Under the pieces are notes generated by a model. The model was given only the letters and a program-made list of their open reading frames with translations, was not told the origin of the DNA and searched no databases. 64,000 bases of DNA from CAWKMN01 sp963850765 (GTDB lineage: Bacteria; Chloroflexota; Anaerolineae; Aggregatilineales; Aggregatilineaceae): assembly GCA_963850765.1 (NCBI GenBank), contig CAWKMN010000010.1, forward strand, positions 1-64,000, given 5' to 3'. Positions 21,268-31,151 of the stretch are shown in pieces; the stretch's first letter is position 1; each line of letters opens with the position of its first letter. Made by a program: the position numbers and the translations under genes.

Positions 21268-21870
21268 CGGTCCTCCGCTGGTAGACATACACGGCGTCGT
21301 GGATGCCCTCCCATTGCGGAATGTTGAGCTTTTGGAGAAGCGTCCACTCCGAGGACGGGGTGACGTCGCGGTACTCGCCGTCCTCATCGACCCAGGTCAG
21401 TGTGCAGCCGAGGCGTCGGAAGAAATTTTCGTCTCCCGTGCAGCCCCCAGAGGATTCCCCGATGTAGATCAGGGTGTCGCCCTGGTAGGCGCTCAGCGCA
21501 TCAAACGCCATCGGGTCTGAATGAGGCGGCCAGCACAGCATCAGCGCCCGGTCCGGATGGAGGGCGGCTTTCTCCGTGCCCCCTTCCAGGACGGGGTAGT
21601 GACTGCCGTGGACCCAGTCGTTCTCGGTCGGTGCGATGTCATAGGCGATCACATCGCAACCATACTGGGTGAGCATCCAGGCCCAGTAGCCGTTTCCGGC
21701 TCCGATTTCCACGATGCGTGGGCAGTGGGTGGCAATCCATTCCAGTGCCGGCACGGTCGGGAATGGCCCAGGAGAACTCGCTGACCAGACGCCGCCGCTC
21801 CGTATAGCCACCCAACCACGCACCTTCGAGCTTCCTTAAACGCCTTCAGATACGGGTTCTGGTATCGCAT
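21197..21870 (-). pseudogene. SAM-dependent methyltransferase, N-terminus frameshifted
   Basis: Core reads RIVEIGAGNGYWAWMLTQYG followed by VIAYDIAPTEND, a class I methyltransferase. A catalytic-like LMLCWPPHSDPMA motif follows. The N-terminus (MRYQNPYLKAFKEARR, then RRLVSEFSWAIP) lies in two other frames, so two small shifts are needed. About 225 residues. The LCWPP motif resembles phage methyltransferases of unknown substrate. Confidence 0.75.
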
Positions 21871-22129
21871 CTTCCACGAGCTCCGCTAACTGGGCGAACG
21901 TGATCCCGATGCGCCGGTTCAGATCCTCTGCCGCCCGCATCCGCGCTGCGTTGAAGCGTGGGCCGTTTTCAAAGTCGTAGGGCGATTCATCAGGGAGCAG
22001 TACATCCAAGGCCCACCCGTACCACGTCTTCCATGCGGCGGTGAGATTGACAATGTGCAAGTCACCGAGCGCCGTATAGGTCGGCTTGAAGGTGATCTCG
22101 CCCCAGGGAACCGGCTTTAGAGTTGCCAT
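21836..22129 (-). CDS. Hypothetical phage protein, 97 aa
   Basis: Start at MATLKPVPWGEITFKPTYTA, overlapping the stop region of the next gene upstream. Tryptophan-rich middle (TAAWKTWYGWALDVLL) and helical C-terminus. No family recognised. Confidence 0.65.
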   Translation of the reverse strand: MATLKPVPWGEITFKPTYTALGDLHIVNLTAAWKTWYGWALDVLLPDESPYDFENGPRFNAARMRAAEDLNRRIGITFAQLAELVEDAIPEPVSEGV

Positions 22130-22309
22130 CCTACACGCTCCAGTTCGGTGATGAGGTCTTTGGTATCGGCCTCGTTCTTGTCCTTGGCCACGCGGATCAG
22201 CTTCGTCAGGAGCAACTGCGCGTGTGGTGGTGCGTCTGCCGCGCAGGGCATCCAGTTGGGCCATCTTGAGCCCCTGATAGGCTTTCTTCACGATCAGATC
22301 GAAGTTCAT
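22117..22309 (-). pseudogene. Small hypothetical protein, one frameshift
   Basis: Starts MNFDLIVKKAYQGLKMAQLD and continues after a one-base shift with HAQLLLTKLIRVAKDKNEAD. About 63 residues, helical. Function unknown. Confidence 0.5.
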
Positions 22310-22611
22310 TGCACTCTTTTGCTCCCTACCAATAAGGCATCGTCGCGAATCTGGTCGATGAAGGCGCTCATGCTCGGACGGATGACGTTGAGCTCGGCGG
22401 CGAACACACTCCAACGGACCCGCTGGAGCCCGACAAACGCAATGGCATAGTCGTAGATCCCATCGCTCAGCTTCATCTTCTCCCAGCGGAGGGAGTCCTC
22501 ACTGAAGAGTTCCGCCACGGTCTTGGCGTTATCGGCTTCTTCGAAAACGCCGACGATGTCGTGCCAGTCGCCGCCCGGTCTCCCCAGGGTGATCAAGGTC
22601 AGGAATACCAT
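22306..22611 (-). CDS. Hypothetical phage protein, 101 aa
   Basis: Starts MVFLTLITLGRPGGDWHDIV with the palindrome's AGGA plus a GGGG run upstream. Mixed alpha/beta. Ends in a basic tail. No family recognised. Confidence 0.65.
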   Translation of the reverse strand: MVFLTLITLGRPGGDWHDIVGVFEEADNAKTVAELFSEDSLRWEKMKLSDGIYDYAIAFVGLQRVRWSVFAAELNVIRPSMSAFIDQIRDDALLVGSKRVQ

Positions 22612-23127
22612 TAGCGTCCCCTTTTCCTGCGCCGGAAATTCCGGCCAAATGTTTTAAGTTCGCGTCTAACCACTTGCGCGACGTGGGGTGCATCAGGATG
22701 TCCTCCTGATGCGCGGTCCAAAATTCCAGGGCGGCTTTCCAGCCATCCACATAGCCCCGGTCTCTGGCAAAGGCATACCAATCCGCCAGCATCTCCCTCA
22801 TCACGGGCTCAGGGATGGGGATGGCCTTCAGCCCGTCAAACGTGAATAGCAGCCAGTGTTGATAATGATGTTGGTTCCGGTGGAAATGCAGCGCGGTCGC
22901 CAATCTGGTAGCGCAAGCGTAACATCCTGGGAGGGCAGACCCCGACTCAGATCGCTCTGTGGGGTCTGCCCGAAATACCAGTTGGCATACGGCCTCCACT
23001 CATCAGGGCGAAATTTGCTGAGATCATGCAGCAAACCCCGCCACACAATACCGAGTGAGATGGCGGCTCTCAGCACGTAGAGCTTGTGCTTGAGCACGTA
23101 TTTCAAGTAGCGCACGTGTTTCTTCAT
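22529..23127 (-). pseudogene. DUF5662-like protein, frameshifted
   Basis: Starts MKKHVRYLKYVLKHKLYVLR, then GLLHDLSKFRPDEWRPYANW, the signature of DUF5662 (HD-like, common in phages). A shift near 22900 leads to HFHRNQHHYQHWL and EMLADWYAFARDRG. The frame then runs through a palindrome copy (ISGAG) and beyond the start of the next gene, so the natural stop may have been displaced. Function unknown. Confidence 0.75.
22623..22638. repeat. Dispersed palindrome, copy 7
   Basis: TTTCCTGCGCCGGAAA between the DUF5662-like region and the next ATG, 11 bases away. It is also read in frame by the upstream gene. Confidence 0.85.
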
Positions 23128-23607
23128 GCCATCCTCACGAACTCGCCGTGAACCTGTATGGCCTCACGAAGATAGGCTTCACGCGCGTCTTCGGGCGTAT
23201 CGAACGTGCCCAGGTGGTGCTGCTTGCCGTTCACCCTGATTTGGGCACTATACCTTCCCGAAGAGGTACGCCTGACCCCGCGAAGACCGGTGATCGAGTT
23301 GCGGCGAGGACCACCATTCATTCTGTTCTGCGCCCGGTTGGCAACTCGGAGGTTCTCTCGTCGGTTGTCAAGCGTATTTCCGTTGACGTGGTCCACGAGT
23401 TCTTCTCGGTTCAAAGTTCTACCGATCACGCGCTCCATCACGGCGCGGTGGAGTAATAGCTTCTTTCCGGCTGCAAAACCGGCAGGGTAAGACAGTCCCG
23501 TGCCAGAGTGAAAATTGGCGTACCACTTCAGCTCCGCAAGCTCGGCGTCCTCTGGTGAGATGATGGTGGAGTAGCCCTCTCGTGAGTTGGATCGTGATGG
23601 TGCTCAA
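23124..23607 (-). pseudogene. HNH endonuclease with AP2 domain, one frameshift
   Basis: Starts at TTG (STITIQLTRG), then ISPEDAELAELKWYANF in the next frame, the HNH core ELVDHVNGNTLDNRRENLRV, and an AP2 DNA-binding domain (TGLRGVRRTSSGRYSAQIRV). The shift is one extra G in a GGG run near 23577. About 160 residues. A free-standing phage homing-type nuclease. Confidence 0.9.
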
Positions 23608-23756
23608 AAGGGGGCCTCCCCGTACAGGTAGTAGCAGCCTTGCCGCGTATCCCAGGGCTCAGCGGGCAGCGTGTAGAGGAACTGCTCGACCGCATCGATC
23701 CACAGATCGATCATGAGTTCGAGCTCGGTCTCGTCATTGCGCGGGCTGTAGATCAT
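23604..23756 (-). CDS. Small acidic hypothetical protein, 50 aa
   Basis: Start MIYSPRNDETELELMIDLWI, ending in LYGEAPF. It overlaps both neighbours at ATGA/TTGA junctions, which supports it as real although short. Function unknown. Confidence 0.6.
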   Translation of the reverse strand: MIYSPRNDETELELMIDLWIDAVEQFLYTLPAEPWDTRQGCYYLYGEAPF

Positions 23757-23839
23757 GCGCTATCCCGCAGCATGAACAGCAGGCAGACGAAGATCACGAA
23801 CAGGGCGAAAAAGCCGACGTTGATCAGCAGGTCAATCAT
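23753..23839 (-). CDS. Tiny single-span membrane protein, 28 aa
   Basis: Sequence starts MIDLLINVGFFALFVIFVCL: one hydrophobic helix. It overlaps the next start at ATGA and the upstream gene's end, so it fits the packed operon. Possibly a small regulatory membrane peptide. Confidence 0.55.
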   Translation of the reverse strand: MIDLLINVGFFALFVIFVCLLFMLRDSA

Positions 23840-24026
23840 CGCTTCTCTCCTCGAATCGCTTATCGGTGGTGGTGAAGCCGGTCGATTTGTAGATCACGGC
23901 CTGGATCTGCGGCACCCGATGAATGGGGTGTCCGCAGGTCGGGCATTCCGTGAGCGGTTCCGCACCCATCTTCTGCTGCACTTCAAAGACGGCCACGGTG
24001 TCGCAGCGGTAAATGTAGATAGCCAT
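23832..24026 (-). CDS. FmdB-type zinc-ribbon protein
   Basis: 64 residues. MAIYIYRCDTVAVFEVQQKM followed by CPTCGHPIHRV and STGFTTTDKR is the FmdB/CxxC ribbon pattern. The first half has lost the second Cys of the usual N-terminal pair. Common in phages and bacteria; likely binds zinc, role unknown. Confidence 0.8.
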   Translation of the reverse strand: MAIYIYRCDTVAVFEVQQKMGAEPLTECPTCGHPIHRVPQIQAVIYKSTGFTTTDKRFEERSDD

Positions 24027-24354
24027 CAGTCCGCGTCCTCGTCAGGGGCTTTGAATTGCTTCACCTCGACGTTGGCGGATACGAGATCAACCACGATTTC
24101 GAGCGGCATTTCGTGGCCGCAGACTTCACACAAAGCCATCCCCGAAATGCAGTACGGTGCCCGGTCTGGAAGTAGTAGGGCCGGTTGAGATCAATCCCTC
24201 GATGGGTAATGGCATAGGTCGCCTGCCCCTCAATCAGACATGGCACTAAGAGATCGCCCCCGCACAGGGGGCAGCGCGGTTTGGTGTCTTTGATCGGCTC
24301 GATGATGATGACCTCGGGGGCCTCTTCTTCATTGGGGTCAGTAAGCAGGAACAT
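24026..24354 (-). pseudogene. CxxC zinc-binding protein, one frameshift
   Basis: Starts MFLLTDPNEEEAPEVIIIEP with CPLCGGDLLVPCL. After a shift near 24145 it reads ALCEVCGHEMPLEIVVDLV and ends with acidic residues. Two Cys pairs suggest one zinc site. About 108 residues. Confidence 0.6.
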
Positions 24355-24847
24355 GGTGCCACTCCTGAATCGCTTCTTGGATACGCTGAACGGTCACGGT
24401 TAGCGGGGTCGTGGAGGTGAACTCCACCTCTTTGGCCCGCTCATAGAGGACGTTGCTGATCACGTAACTGAGCCGCAGGTCCTCTGGACGTTGAACCTCA
24501 ATCCCGATCTGGCGGATCTTCGGGTTCTTCAGGATGCCCGCCAGGATGCCGGGAAGTTGGTAGTCGTAACCATAGTGCGTCTGGGTCTCGTGCAGTCCAT
24601 CGAAGTGCACGCCAATCACGTACTGGTTGGCTCCATCCTTGACGCGACTCAGCGCTTCGTAGAGATGCGCCCCGATGTACTCGGCTCCCGTATGCCAGTT
24701 CGGTCCGGACCACCCGTAGGTCGCCAGGACTTTCTTGGTCGCGACGATGACCGCCCGATGAAAGTTCTCAGGGGTCTTGCAGGGGGAGAAGGGCTTAACC
24801 TCTCCCCCGCACAGTACACACAGGCCATCGACGTAGACGTGACTCAT
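24338..24847 (-). CDS. Hypothetical protein with N-terminal CxxC
   Basis: 169 residues. MSHVYVDGLCVLCGGEVKPF at the start, then a helical region and HFDGLHETQTHYGYDYQLPG. Stop and start codons overlap both neighbours. No family recognised. Located just downstream of the ERF gene in the replication operon. Confidence 0.65.
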   Translation of the reverse strand: MSHVYVDGLCVLCGGEVKPFSPCKTPENFHRAVIVATKKVLATYGWSGPNWHTGAEYIGAHLYEALSRVKDGANQYVIGVHFDGLHETQTHYGYDYQLPGILAGILKNPKIRQIGIEVQRPEDLRLSYVISNVLYERAKEVEFTSTTPLTVTVQRIQEAIQEWHHVPAY

Positions 24848-25464
24848 TCCGTCACGGCTCCCCGCGCTTCAATCACCGCCTTGAAGACGCGCTTATCCCC
24901 GCCACGCCACTGCAAGGGATGAATGCCGCCCAGGATCTCCACGACCTGTTCCGGTGTGAGGCTGAGCTCGTGGAACAGCCACCAGTACACCTTCGTCACG
25001 CTTTCAGGATCCTTCAGGAAGTCCGGCATGGAGGTGGCAGCGGCATCGGCATCATCAGCCGGGTCGCCGGTCGAGAGCAGGAAGGTTTTCAGCAGCCAAT
25101 ACTTGATGGCGGCGGTCGCGGCCTTGTTGATACCCTTATCCTGCCGGTCCATCGCCTGCCCGGTCCACTCGAAGGTTTCGCTCTGGCCGGTTTCGCTGTC
25201 CACCAGCCGGATCACCACGGGCAGCAGGGTCGTCTGAGCCTCGAACTTCGGCTCCTTCGAGCTCACCAGAACCGCGATGCCTTCGTCCGCCAGCAGCGGG
25301 CGAATCGCATCCGCCACATCGGCGTCGGTCGCGAAGGCGTAGCTGAAGTGTTCGTTCCAGCCGTTCTTGGGAAGGCGTTCCAGCTTGCCCATCACACGGG
25401 CCAGCTTGGCATACAGACCCACTGCGGGCTGTGTTTCAGTCTGCACTACGGTTGCTTCCGTCAT
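24844..25464 (-). CDS. erf: ERF-family single-strand annealing protein
   Basis: 206 residues. The N-terminal 150 match the ERF recombinase family: AVGLYAKLARVMGKLERLPK, then YAFATDADVADAIRPLLADE, EWTGQAMDRQDKGINKAATA, and KYWLLKTFLLSTGDPADDAD. The family anneals complementary single strands in phage recombination and replication. Its partner nuclease gene lies directly upstream, the usual arrangement. Confidence 0.9.
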   Translation of the reverse strand: MTEATVVQTETQPAVGLYAKLARVMGKLERLPKNGWNEHFSYAFATDADVADAIRPLLADEGIAVLVSSKEPKFEAQTTLLPVVIRLVDSETGQSETFEWTGQAMDRQDKGINKAATAAIKYWLLKTFLLSTGDPADDADAAATSMPDFLKDPESVTKVYWWLFHELSLTPEQVVEILGGIHPLQWRGGDKRVFKAVIEARGAVTE

Positions 25465-25471
25465 GTTTCCC

Positions 25472-26492
25472 TCACATCAGAAATTCCACACCGGCTTTCG
25501 CCAGTACGCGGCGTTTGACGAGATACAGGTTCTCGAGTTCCATGGCGATGGTCTCAATCCGGCTGGAGACCTTGAGGCTCGGCCCAACCGAAAGGGGATA
25601 GGCGGCAGCGATCTCTGCCCCTCGCCCAAACCAGATCAGTTGGCGTTCATTCGCCAGGAGGTTGATCCGGCCAGAATCTCCTCCAGCGTGGGCAGGGCAA
25701 CGTGCTCGAAAGGGGCAGAAATTGCAGAGCCAGCCGACTTCGCCCGCAGGTGGGGTTTGCGTCTCGAGCGCTTGACTGAGGGTGGATAATCGGGTGTGGA
25801 GCCGGGCTTCGATGTCAGTGAGTTCTCGGTCATCCAACTTCACCTCATAGGATAGAGCGCCGGTATGCAAGCGGTCGTTGTCCCACTCCTTACCGCAATT
25901 CCGGCATGTGTAGACTGGACCCGGTTCAAGCCGCCCCGTCTTGCAATAGGCGCACTTGCTCGGGCCGCTTAGATCAATGTATTGAACAGCGGCACTGTCC
26001 ACTGCGAGGCCCAGTTTGCGGAGCATGATGGCGTAAATCTTGACTTGTTCTTCATGTTCTCCATAAGGGAGCCCCCAGGGTTTGAGAGAGCGTGTGGTCT
26101 TGTAATCCACAATCCGCTTGAGCGCCGGGCTGTACACATCGACCGTGCCATACAGGTCGTGGTTGCCCAGGCGGACCTGGAAGGGCACTTCCGTCCAGGT
26201 CTGATGGTCGGAGCCCTCGAGGATGTGATGGGTCATGGTGCCCAGAAACACATACATCCGGTCCGAGGGGTACTGGGGTTGGCTCTCCATCGTGCGCGTG
26301 TAATAAGCCTTGAGCAAACAGCTTTTAAGTTCCGTCACGTGGTAGCCCACCCGCTGGCGAATGCTGTCATCCCTGACAGCCCGAAGGAGCGCATAGTCCC
26401 ATCCGCACCCGTTGTCCCCACGAGCGGCACAGGCCAAGCACGCATCCCAAGCTCAAACGTTCGCGTGTTACCATGCAGAGTGTGTCAGGCAT
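25472..26492 (-). CDS. PD-(D/E)XK nuclease with iron-sulfur cysteines (Cas4/AddB-like)
   Basis: About 325-340 residues. Catalytic pattern GTVDVYSPALKRIVDYKTTR (Asp...Asp-x-Lys). One Cys group near the N-terminus (CLACAA) and CNFCPFRARC near the C-terminus match the Cys set holding a 4Fe-4S cluster in Cas4/AddB-type nucleases. A central CAYC...CRNCG adds a second metal site. The start is uncertain: a TTG gives the intact frame, whereas the ATG just after a palindrome (26492) needs one base change and adds MPDTLCMVTRERLSL. Pairs with the ERF protein in recombination. Confidence 0.8.
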
Positions 26493-26494
26493 GA

Positions 26495-26510
26495 TTTCCT
26501 GCGCAGGAAA
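26495..26510. repeat. Dispersed palindrome, copy 8
   Basis: Perfect TTTCCTGCGCAGGAAA, one base after the helicase TAA stop and two bases before an ATG (AGGAAATCATG). Confidence 0.9.
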
Positions 26511-26511
26511 T

Positions 26512-27937
26512 TTAGAGCGCGATGGTGAACCCGACGCGCTGCTGATAGTCCGATAGGAGCTCGTACTGGCCGCAGTAGCGATGCCACACGAGCATGGGCG
26601 TATAGGCAGGAGCCCCATCATTGCGGTTCTTCACCGTGTAGATTTGAATGGGTTCCACCTGCCACTTGTCGGTGGGACTGCCGTCCACCTCTCGGTTCTC
26701 CAGGAACTGCATCGTGAGACTGGCGGGCGGCGGATTCATCATCCAGGGCCGCTTGATGAAGATGAGGATGCTGGCATCTTGTTCGAGCGCTCCCGTCTCT
26801 TTCAGGTCGGTCGCAACGTACTCGCGCGTGTTCCCGCTTCCATCGACGGGTGTGCGGTTCAACTGCGCCGTCGAGATGGTGGGCATATCCAACTGGTCGG
26901 ACATGGCCATATCGCGGCTCTTGTTCGAGACGTACTTGGCGCGGGAGGTTTCCGTCTCACCATCGCCCAACATGCGCTGGATGTAGTCCTGCGAGTTGAA
27001 GACCAGCGGCACATTGAACTTGCGCAGACTCTCACGCTTGGCTTTCATCACGCGGCTCTTATACACAGCCGGGGTAATCCCCGAGCCGGTATCGAAGAAC
27101 AGCGGGCAGCTTTTCATGCGGGTGACAGCCCGCTGCACGAGCTCCAACTGCGGGTCATTCAGCAGGGAAGGCTTCTTGAGGAACGAGGTGGAGATGCCGG
27201 TCATGATCGCGATGAACTTCATCACGAACATCCCCTCGCCTTCCTCGAAATTGCCGATGTACACGCCTTGACGGTTGTCCGCCGCAGGCTCAATCGCCTT
27301 CTTGAAGGCCAGCCACTTGAGGACCGTGGATTTGCCATCCCCCGGTCGGCCTCCGATGATCATGAAGTCGTTCTTCTCCGCGCCGCCCAGGATGCGATCC
27401 AGCGGGTCCCACCCGGTGTAGAAGGCGTCGGAGAAATCTCCCTCCCGCTGGCGGTGGATGCGGCTCAGGAAGTGGTCGGCGTAGTCACCCAGGACATGGA
27501 CTTCATTCGCCCCGCGCCGCCGCACATTCATCAGCCGCTGCTCGGCGTTGTCGATGGCTTGATCGGCGGTGATGCCTTCGTTGGCGGCTTCGATGCTGAT
27601 GAGCGCCCCGGTTTGTTGAAGTTCCCGGCGTACTGAATAGGCCAGGAGGTCGGTCAGGGCGTCCTGATACGCGCCTGCCTGTTCGACCAGATCATCCAGA
27701 TACTCCCGGCCTCCAATCAGGTAAAGGCTGTCCTTGTTGGTCAGCCAACTGGCCACGCTCAGTACGGAGATGTCGCGGCTGAACGCCCGCATATCAAACA
27801 CCGCCTGGGCGACAATCTGGTTCTCCGGCTGTCACGAAGTCGGTGGGGCGGAGAGCGCCCTCCTCGACAAGTTGCGCGGCGGTGTCATGATCCCGCAGCA
27901 TGGCTCCGAGGATGCGCATCTCCGCATACGGGATCAT
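26512..27937 (-). CDS. dnaB: DnaB-type replicative helicase, one frameshift
   Basis: About 474 residues. The N-terminal domain starts MIPYAEMRILGAMLRDHDTA in one frame. After a shift near 27828 the rest is intact: a Walker A GGRPGDGKST, a later QDYIQRMLGDGE, and RTPVDGSGNTREYVATDLKE (RecA core). It would unwind the phage replication fork with the primase encoded upstream. No separate loader was recognised. Confidence 0.88.
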
Positions 27938-28989
27938 TCAGCACCATTGCCAAGTCTCCGCCACAGGTCTTGCAGGGTCTGGACTTCGACGGGGTTCATC
28001 CGGTTGCGCACGACGCGCTGGAAGGTGTCCCACTGGTCGTCGGTCAGGGTGGCCACGATATGGCGCAGCGCCCCCTGCTGGTAAATCATCACGTCGAACG
28101 GCTCGTCATTGCGGTTAGCCACCAGCCGGGCGAAGTCACGGGTGGGCATCGCCTGACCATTGTCCAGCAGCCAGCCGATGGTTCCCCGTACCCGGTGGCG
28201 CACGGGCAGGCCCTCGAGGTGCCGGTCTACACGGCGGCGGTTGGCCGCAATCGTGTTGAGGTGTTCCTGCTGCTGCTCCGGCGTCATCTGGGCCATCGCG
28301 GCATTGTCCGGTGTGATCGCATCCCCGGTCTGGGTCGCGGCCCAACGGCGCTGTACTTCTGCTGCCGCTTCCTGGACGCGGGGTGCGGGACGGCGGTTAT
28401 CTCCGGTATCACGGACCATGTTGATGAGGATCCGCAGGACGGGGATCATGCTGCGCAGATTGGTTGAGTTAATCGATGACCAGACCTGCACGCGCGGGAT
28501 ACCCAGTTCTTCCTCGACATACGGAAGGACGATGTCACCCAACGTCATGATGTCCGAGGCGACGGAGTTGGGGATGCCCGCTTCCGCTTCGGCCATGACC
28601 AGGAAGGAACGGTCTTCCGTTCCCTGGACGCTGGTGTAGTTGGCCGGATGATTCTGGGCCAGCAATTCATTGCGGATGGTCGAGAGGATGTGGTACACAA
28701 ACTCGAATGAGGCATAATCCACGGTGCGAGAGCGGTTCAGCAGGGCCCCGTAGAAGACCGAGCGGATTTGCAGGGCCGTCATGGAGCCCTGGGCCACCTG
28801 CTCGACGATGTCCAGCGCGGCCTGCCGACGCAGCAATTCTTCCAGTTGTCCCAATGCTTGAGGCAGCAAGGGAATGCTGGCATTCCGCGCCAGTTCGAGC
28901 ATGGTCGCGGCGTTCTCGTTCGAGACATTCAGTTCATTCAGGCGCTGCTGAATGAGTTGTTCTTGCGGGTTCAGGTTCGTGAGAGTCAC
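27934..28989 (-). CDS. Hypothetical phage protein in replication operon, 351 aa
   Basis: Starts MTLTNLNPQEQLIQQRLNEL. Entirely helical and Gln/Arg-rich with no recognised motif. Contains ERSF-like text and RRVDRHLEGLPVRHRVRGTI. Lies between the junction-type nuclease and helicase genes with overlapping stops. Possibly a helicase loader or structural DNA-binding protein, but that is only position-based. Confidence 0.65.
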   Translation of the reverse strand: MTLTNLNPQEQLIQQRLNELNVSNENAATMLELARNASIPLLPQALGQLEELLRRQAALDIVEQVAQGSMTALQIRSVFYGALLNRSRTVDYASFEFVYHILSTIRNELLAQNHPANYTSVQGTEDRSFLVMAEAEAGIPNSVASDIMTLGDIVLPYVEEELGIPRVQVWSSINSTNLRSMIPVLRILINMVRDTGDNRRPAPRVQEAAAEVQRRWAATQTGDAITPDNAAMAQMTPEQQQEHLNTIAANRRRVDRHLEGLPVRHRVRGTIGWLLDNGQAMPTRDFARLVANRNDEPFDVMIYQQGALRHIVATLTDDQWDTFQRVVRNRMNPVEVQTLQDLWRRLGNGAE

Positions 28990-29409
28990 GGAGCCACCTC
29001 TTGTAGTGATTCAGGTTGACGACAGCGATGCATTCCCGGTACAGGTGTCCTGATTCGACCATCGCTACCATAGGGATGTGGTCCTCAGGACAGGATTCAC
29101 CAATGTGCTCGAGCCACTGGACCGGTACGGGCGAGATGGGCACTTTGACGTGGATGGCGGCGGCCTCAGGGCGGGTCAGCAGGTGTTCCAGTTTCATAGC
29201 CAGGATGTCCCCGACGCAGACCATCTGGTAGCCGAACAGTTCCGCTGCTTTCAGCGCCGTTTTCCACCCTCGGGGACCTGCTGGCGTTTCTTGCAGTCGA
29301 TCCACAGCCCCCCTACGGCGACATCAGCCCCTTCGCGTCCCAATACGGGGATGCGGGTGGTGCCTAACTGCCCGGCGACGTAACGTTCGAAACGCTTCCA
29401 TGATGCCAT
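28934..29409 (-). pseudogene. Hjc/RusA-like PD-(D/E)XK nuclease, one frameshift
   Basis: Starts MASWKRFERYVAGQLGTTRI, then LGREGADVAVGGLWIDCKKR, which matches the Asp...Asp-x-Lys core of Holliday-junction-resolvase-type nucleases. A shift in a C run near 29275 follows, then PRGWKTALKAAELFGYQMV. About 158 residues. It would cut branched DNA in recombination or packaging. Confidence 0.75.
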
Positions 29410-29876
29410 ATGGCTTCCCATTCCTCTGTGTGTTCAGTCGGGCGCATCTCGGGAATTTTCTGCGCGGCTTTTCGCATCAGCACGTACATCAGGCCCGAGG
29501 GATTACGAATCACCTTCTGGCGTTTGATCCACGCATATTGCTCCCAGATTTCCAGCATCAGCTTCTTCAGATCCTCGGGCTCCAATTCATACTGCAATGC
29601 CAGAGGCAAAAGGGTTCTTCGTGCCAGATCGCGCATGTTAGCGGCGTTTAAGTCGCTGGAGTCCCAACCAGCGGGAATAACCCAGTTTTTTCTTGGGCTT
29701 GGGTTGGGTGAGGGAACGATGCGCTGCCGGGTCTCCATGCGGCGTTCAAGGGATTCGAAGGCGACCTCCGGCGTGACAGACGGGCTGCCGGAGAAGCCGT
29801 TGATGTCGCGGGCAATGTAGACATTCCCGTGTCTCTCCAGGGTCCAGTACTTGAGACTCGTGTAAGCTTCAAACAT
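29364..29876 (-). CDS. Hypothetical phage protein, 170 aa
   Basis: Starts MFEAYTSLKYWTLERHGNVY, with a beta-rich N-terminal part (IARDINGFSGSPSVTPEVAF) resembling a small substrate-binding fold and a helical C-terminus. Overlaps the nuclease start. No family recognised. Confidence 0.65.
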   Translation of the reverse strand: MFEAYTSLKYWTLERHGNVYIARDINGFSGSPSVTPEVAFESLERRMETRQRIVPSPNPSPRKNWVIPAGWDSSDLNAANMRDLARRTLLPLALQYELEPEDLKKLMLEIWEQYAWIKRQKVIRNPSGLMYVLMRKAAQKIPEMRPTEHTEEWEAIWHHGSVSNVTSPGS

Positions 29877-29887
29877 TCTTTACCTCG

Positions 29888-30187
29888 CTAGAGCTCGGCC
29901 AGCATTCGTTCAAAGAGCGTTTTCAGTCCCGCGCGGGAGAGGATGACCCCCTCCTGCGCACCACCCCGGGGCCCGGTGATTTGCAGCCGCCACGTGTTGG
30001 TGTCCGTGCGCTCGATATGAAGCTCACGTTCCAGCCGCGTCGGGCCACGCTTGCCCTCACTCGGGACCAAGTCTGTCAGCACCATCTCAATCAGAGCGCC
30101 GTTCTCAGCCCGGCGCTCCCGGACGTCCCAACTCGAGAAACTTCTCGAGGTACGCCAATACTTCTTGTTCTCGTCGTGTCGGACCAT
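29888..30187 (-). CDS. Small hypothetical protein downstream of primase
   Basis: The coding C-terminus is ERELHIERTDTNTWRLQITG then GLKTLFERMLAEL. The start is uncertain: an ATG at VLTDLVPSEG gives 65 residues, a longer start gives 99. The 5' part overlaps the primase end. Function unknown. Confidence 0.55.
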   Translation of the reverse strand: MVRHDENKKYWRTSRSFSSWDVRERRAENGALIEMVLTDLVPSEGKRGPTRLERELHIERTDTNTWRLQITGPRGGAQEGVILSRAGLKTLFERMLAEL

Positions 30188-31151
30188 ACAGTTCTCCCAG
30201 GTCTTTGTGGGGCTTCGTCGATACGATGATCCCTTTACCAACGAGCTTTTGTTTCCCCTCGGCATGGCGCTGGCCGGTGTCATCGTCATCCGCGATCCAG
30301 ATGGGATCCGCGTGCGCCAGAATGAGGGCCAAGTGGTCACTCAGGACATTCCCGCCACTGTTCATACAGCAGGCGAGATACCCATGAGCCTTGATGAGCA
30401 TCACGTCGAACTCCCCTTCGGGTGAGAAAACCACCCCACTCTGAAAGGCGACCTCGTCGTGGTTGAACACACCGGGCTGGCCGGAGCCAATCCGGTCTCC
30501 GCTTACGAAGTCGTAGCGGATAGGTTTGATGTCATCCTCGGCGTAGTAGGTCGGGATGCGGCGCAGCTTCACCGAGACGATCCGGCCATTCTCAATCGTG
30601 GGGATGGCGATGTAGTGACCGGGCAGCGTCCCGCCATCCTGCTCGTACTTCACGTATGGGGGGTCGATGATCCGGTACCCTAGACGGAAGTGCTTGGCGA
30701 CACTCAGCACCCCGCGTTCCTCGAGGTACGCCTGGGCCTGTTCATTCGTCCAGAGCGCCTCTTCCCACTGTTTGACGAGGGGCCGAACAATCCGCTGATC
30801 CAGGGATTTCTTTTTCTTCTTCAGCGGGGTCTTCGGTGCGCACATCCCACCGGCCTGGAGATAGCTCAGCGCCAGTCGGACATGCTCGGCGTTGCGGCTG
30901 TCGTAGCTCTGGCCGATGGTGTAGTAGCCCGCGAAGTCAATCACGTCGCCTTCTACCCCACAGTTTCCGAAGCACTTGAAGCGCTGAATTCCCTGTGAGT
31001 CCACGAACATCCCGAAGGACGGGCTCATGTTCGTGTGCGGGTGGAAGGGCATAGGGCACACTATCTTCTTGCGTGCCTCCATGCCCGTCAGCCGGGCCAC
31101 GACCGTGGGAAGGTCGTACAGTTGGCGAATCACGCCCAGGTCGTCAGTCAT
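30105..31151 (-). CDS. dnaG: DnaG-type primase (CHC2 zinc finger, TOPRIM)
   Basis: 348 residues from ATG (MTDDLGVIRQLYDLPTVVAR). A CHC2-type zinc finger is visible (CPMPFHPHTNMSPSF then FKCFGNCGVEGDV). A helical core follows and then a TOPRIM region (FSPEGEFDVMLIKAHG, IADDDDTGQ). It would make RNA primers for the phage fork, working with the DnaB-type helicase downstream. The start overlaps the upstream membrane gene stop at GTGATGA. Confidence 0.9.
   Translation of the reverse strand: MTDDLGVIRQLYDLPTVVARLTGMEARKKIVCPMPFHPHTNMSPSFGMFVDSQGIQRFKCFGNCGVEGDVIDFAGYYTIGQSYDSRNAEHVRLALSYLQAGGMCAPKTPLKKKKKSLDQRIVRPLVKQWEEALWTNEQAQAYLEERGVLSVAKHFRLGYRIIDPPYVKYEQDGGTLPGHYIAIPTIENGRIVSVKLRRIPTYYAEDDIKPIRYDFVSGDRIGSGQPGVFNHDEVAFQSGVVFSPEGEFDVMLIKAHGYLACCMNSGGNVLSDHLALILAHADPIWIADDDDTGQRHAEGKQKLVGKGIIVSTKPHKDLGELYGPTRREQEVLAYLEKFLELGRPGAPG

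Noticed and set aside
26581..27636. Long rightward frame across the helicase
   Set aside because: Antisense to a clear DnaB-type gene; no motifs.
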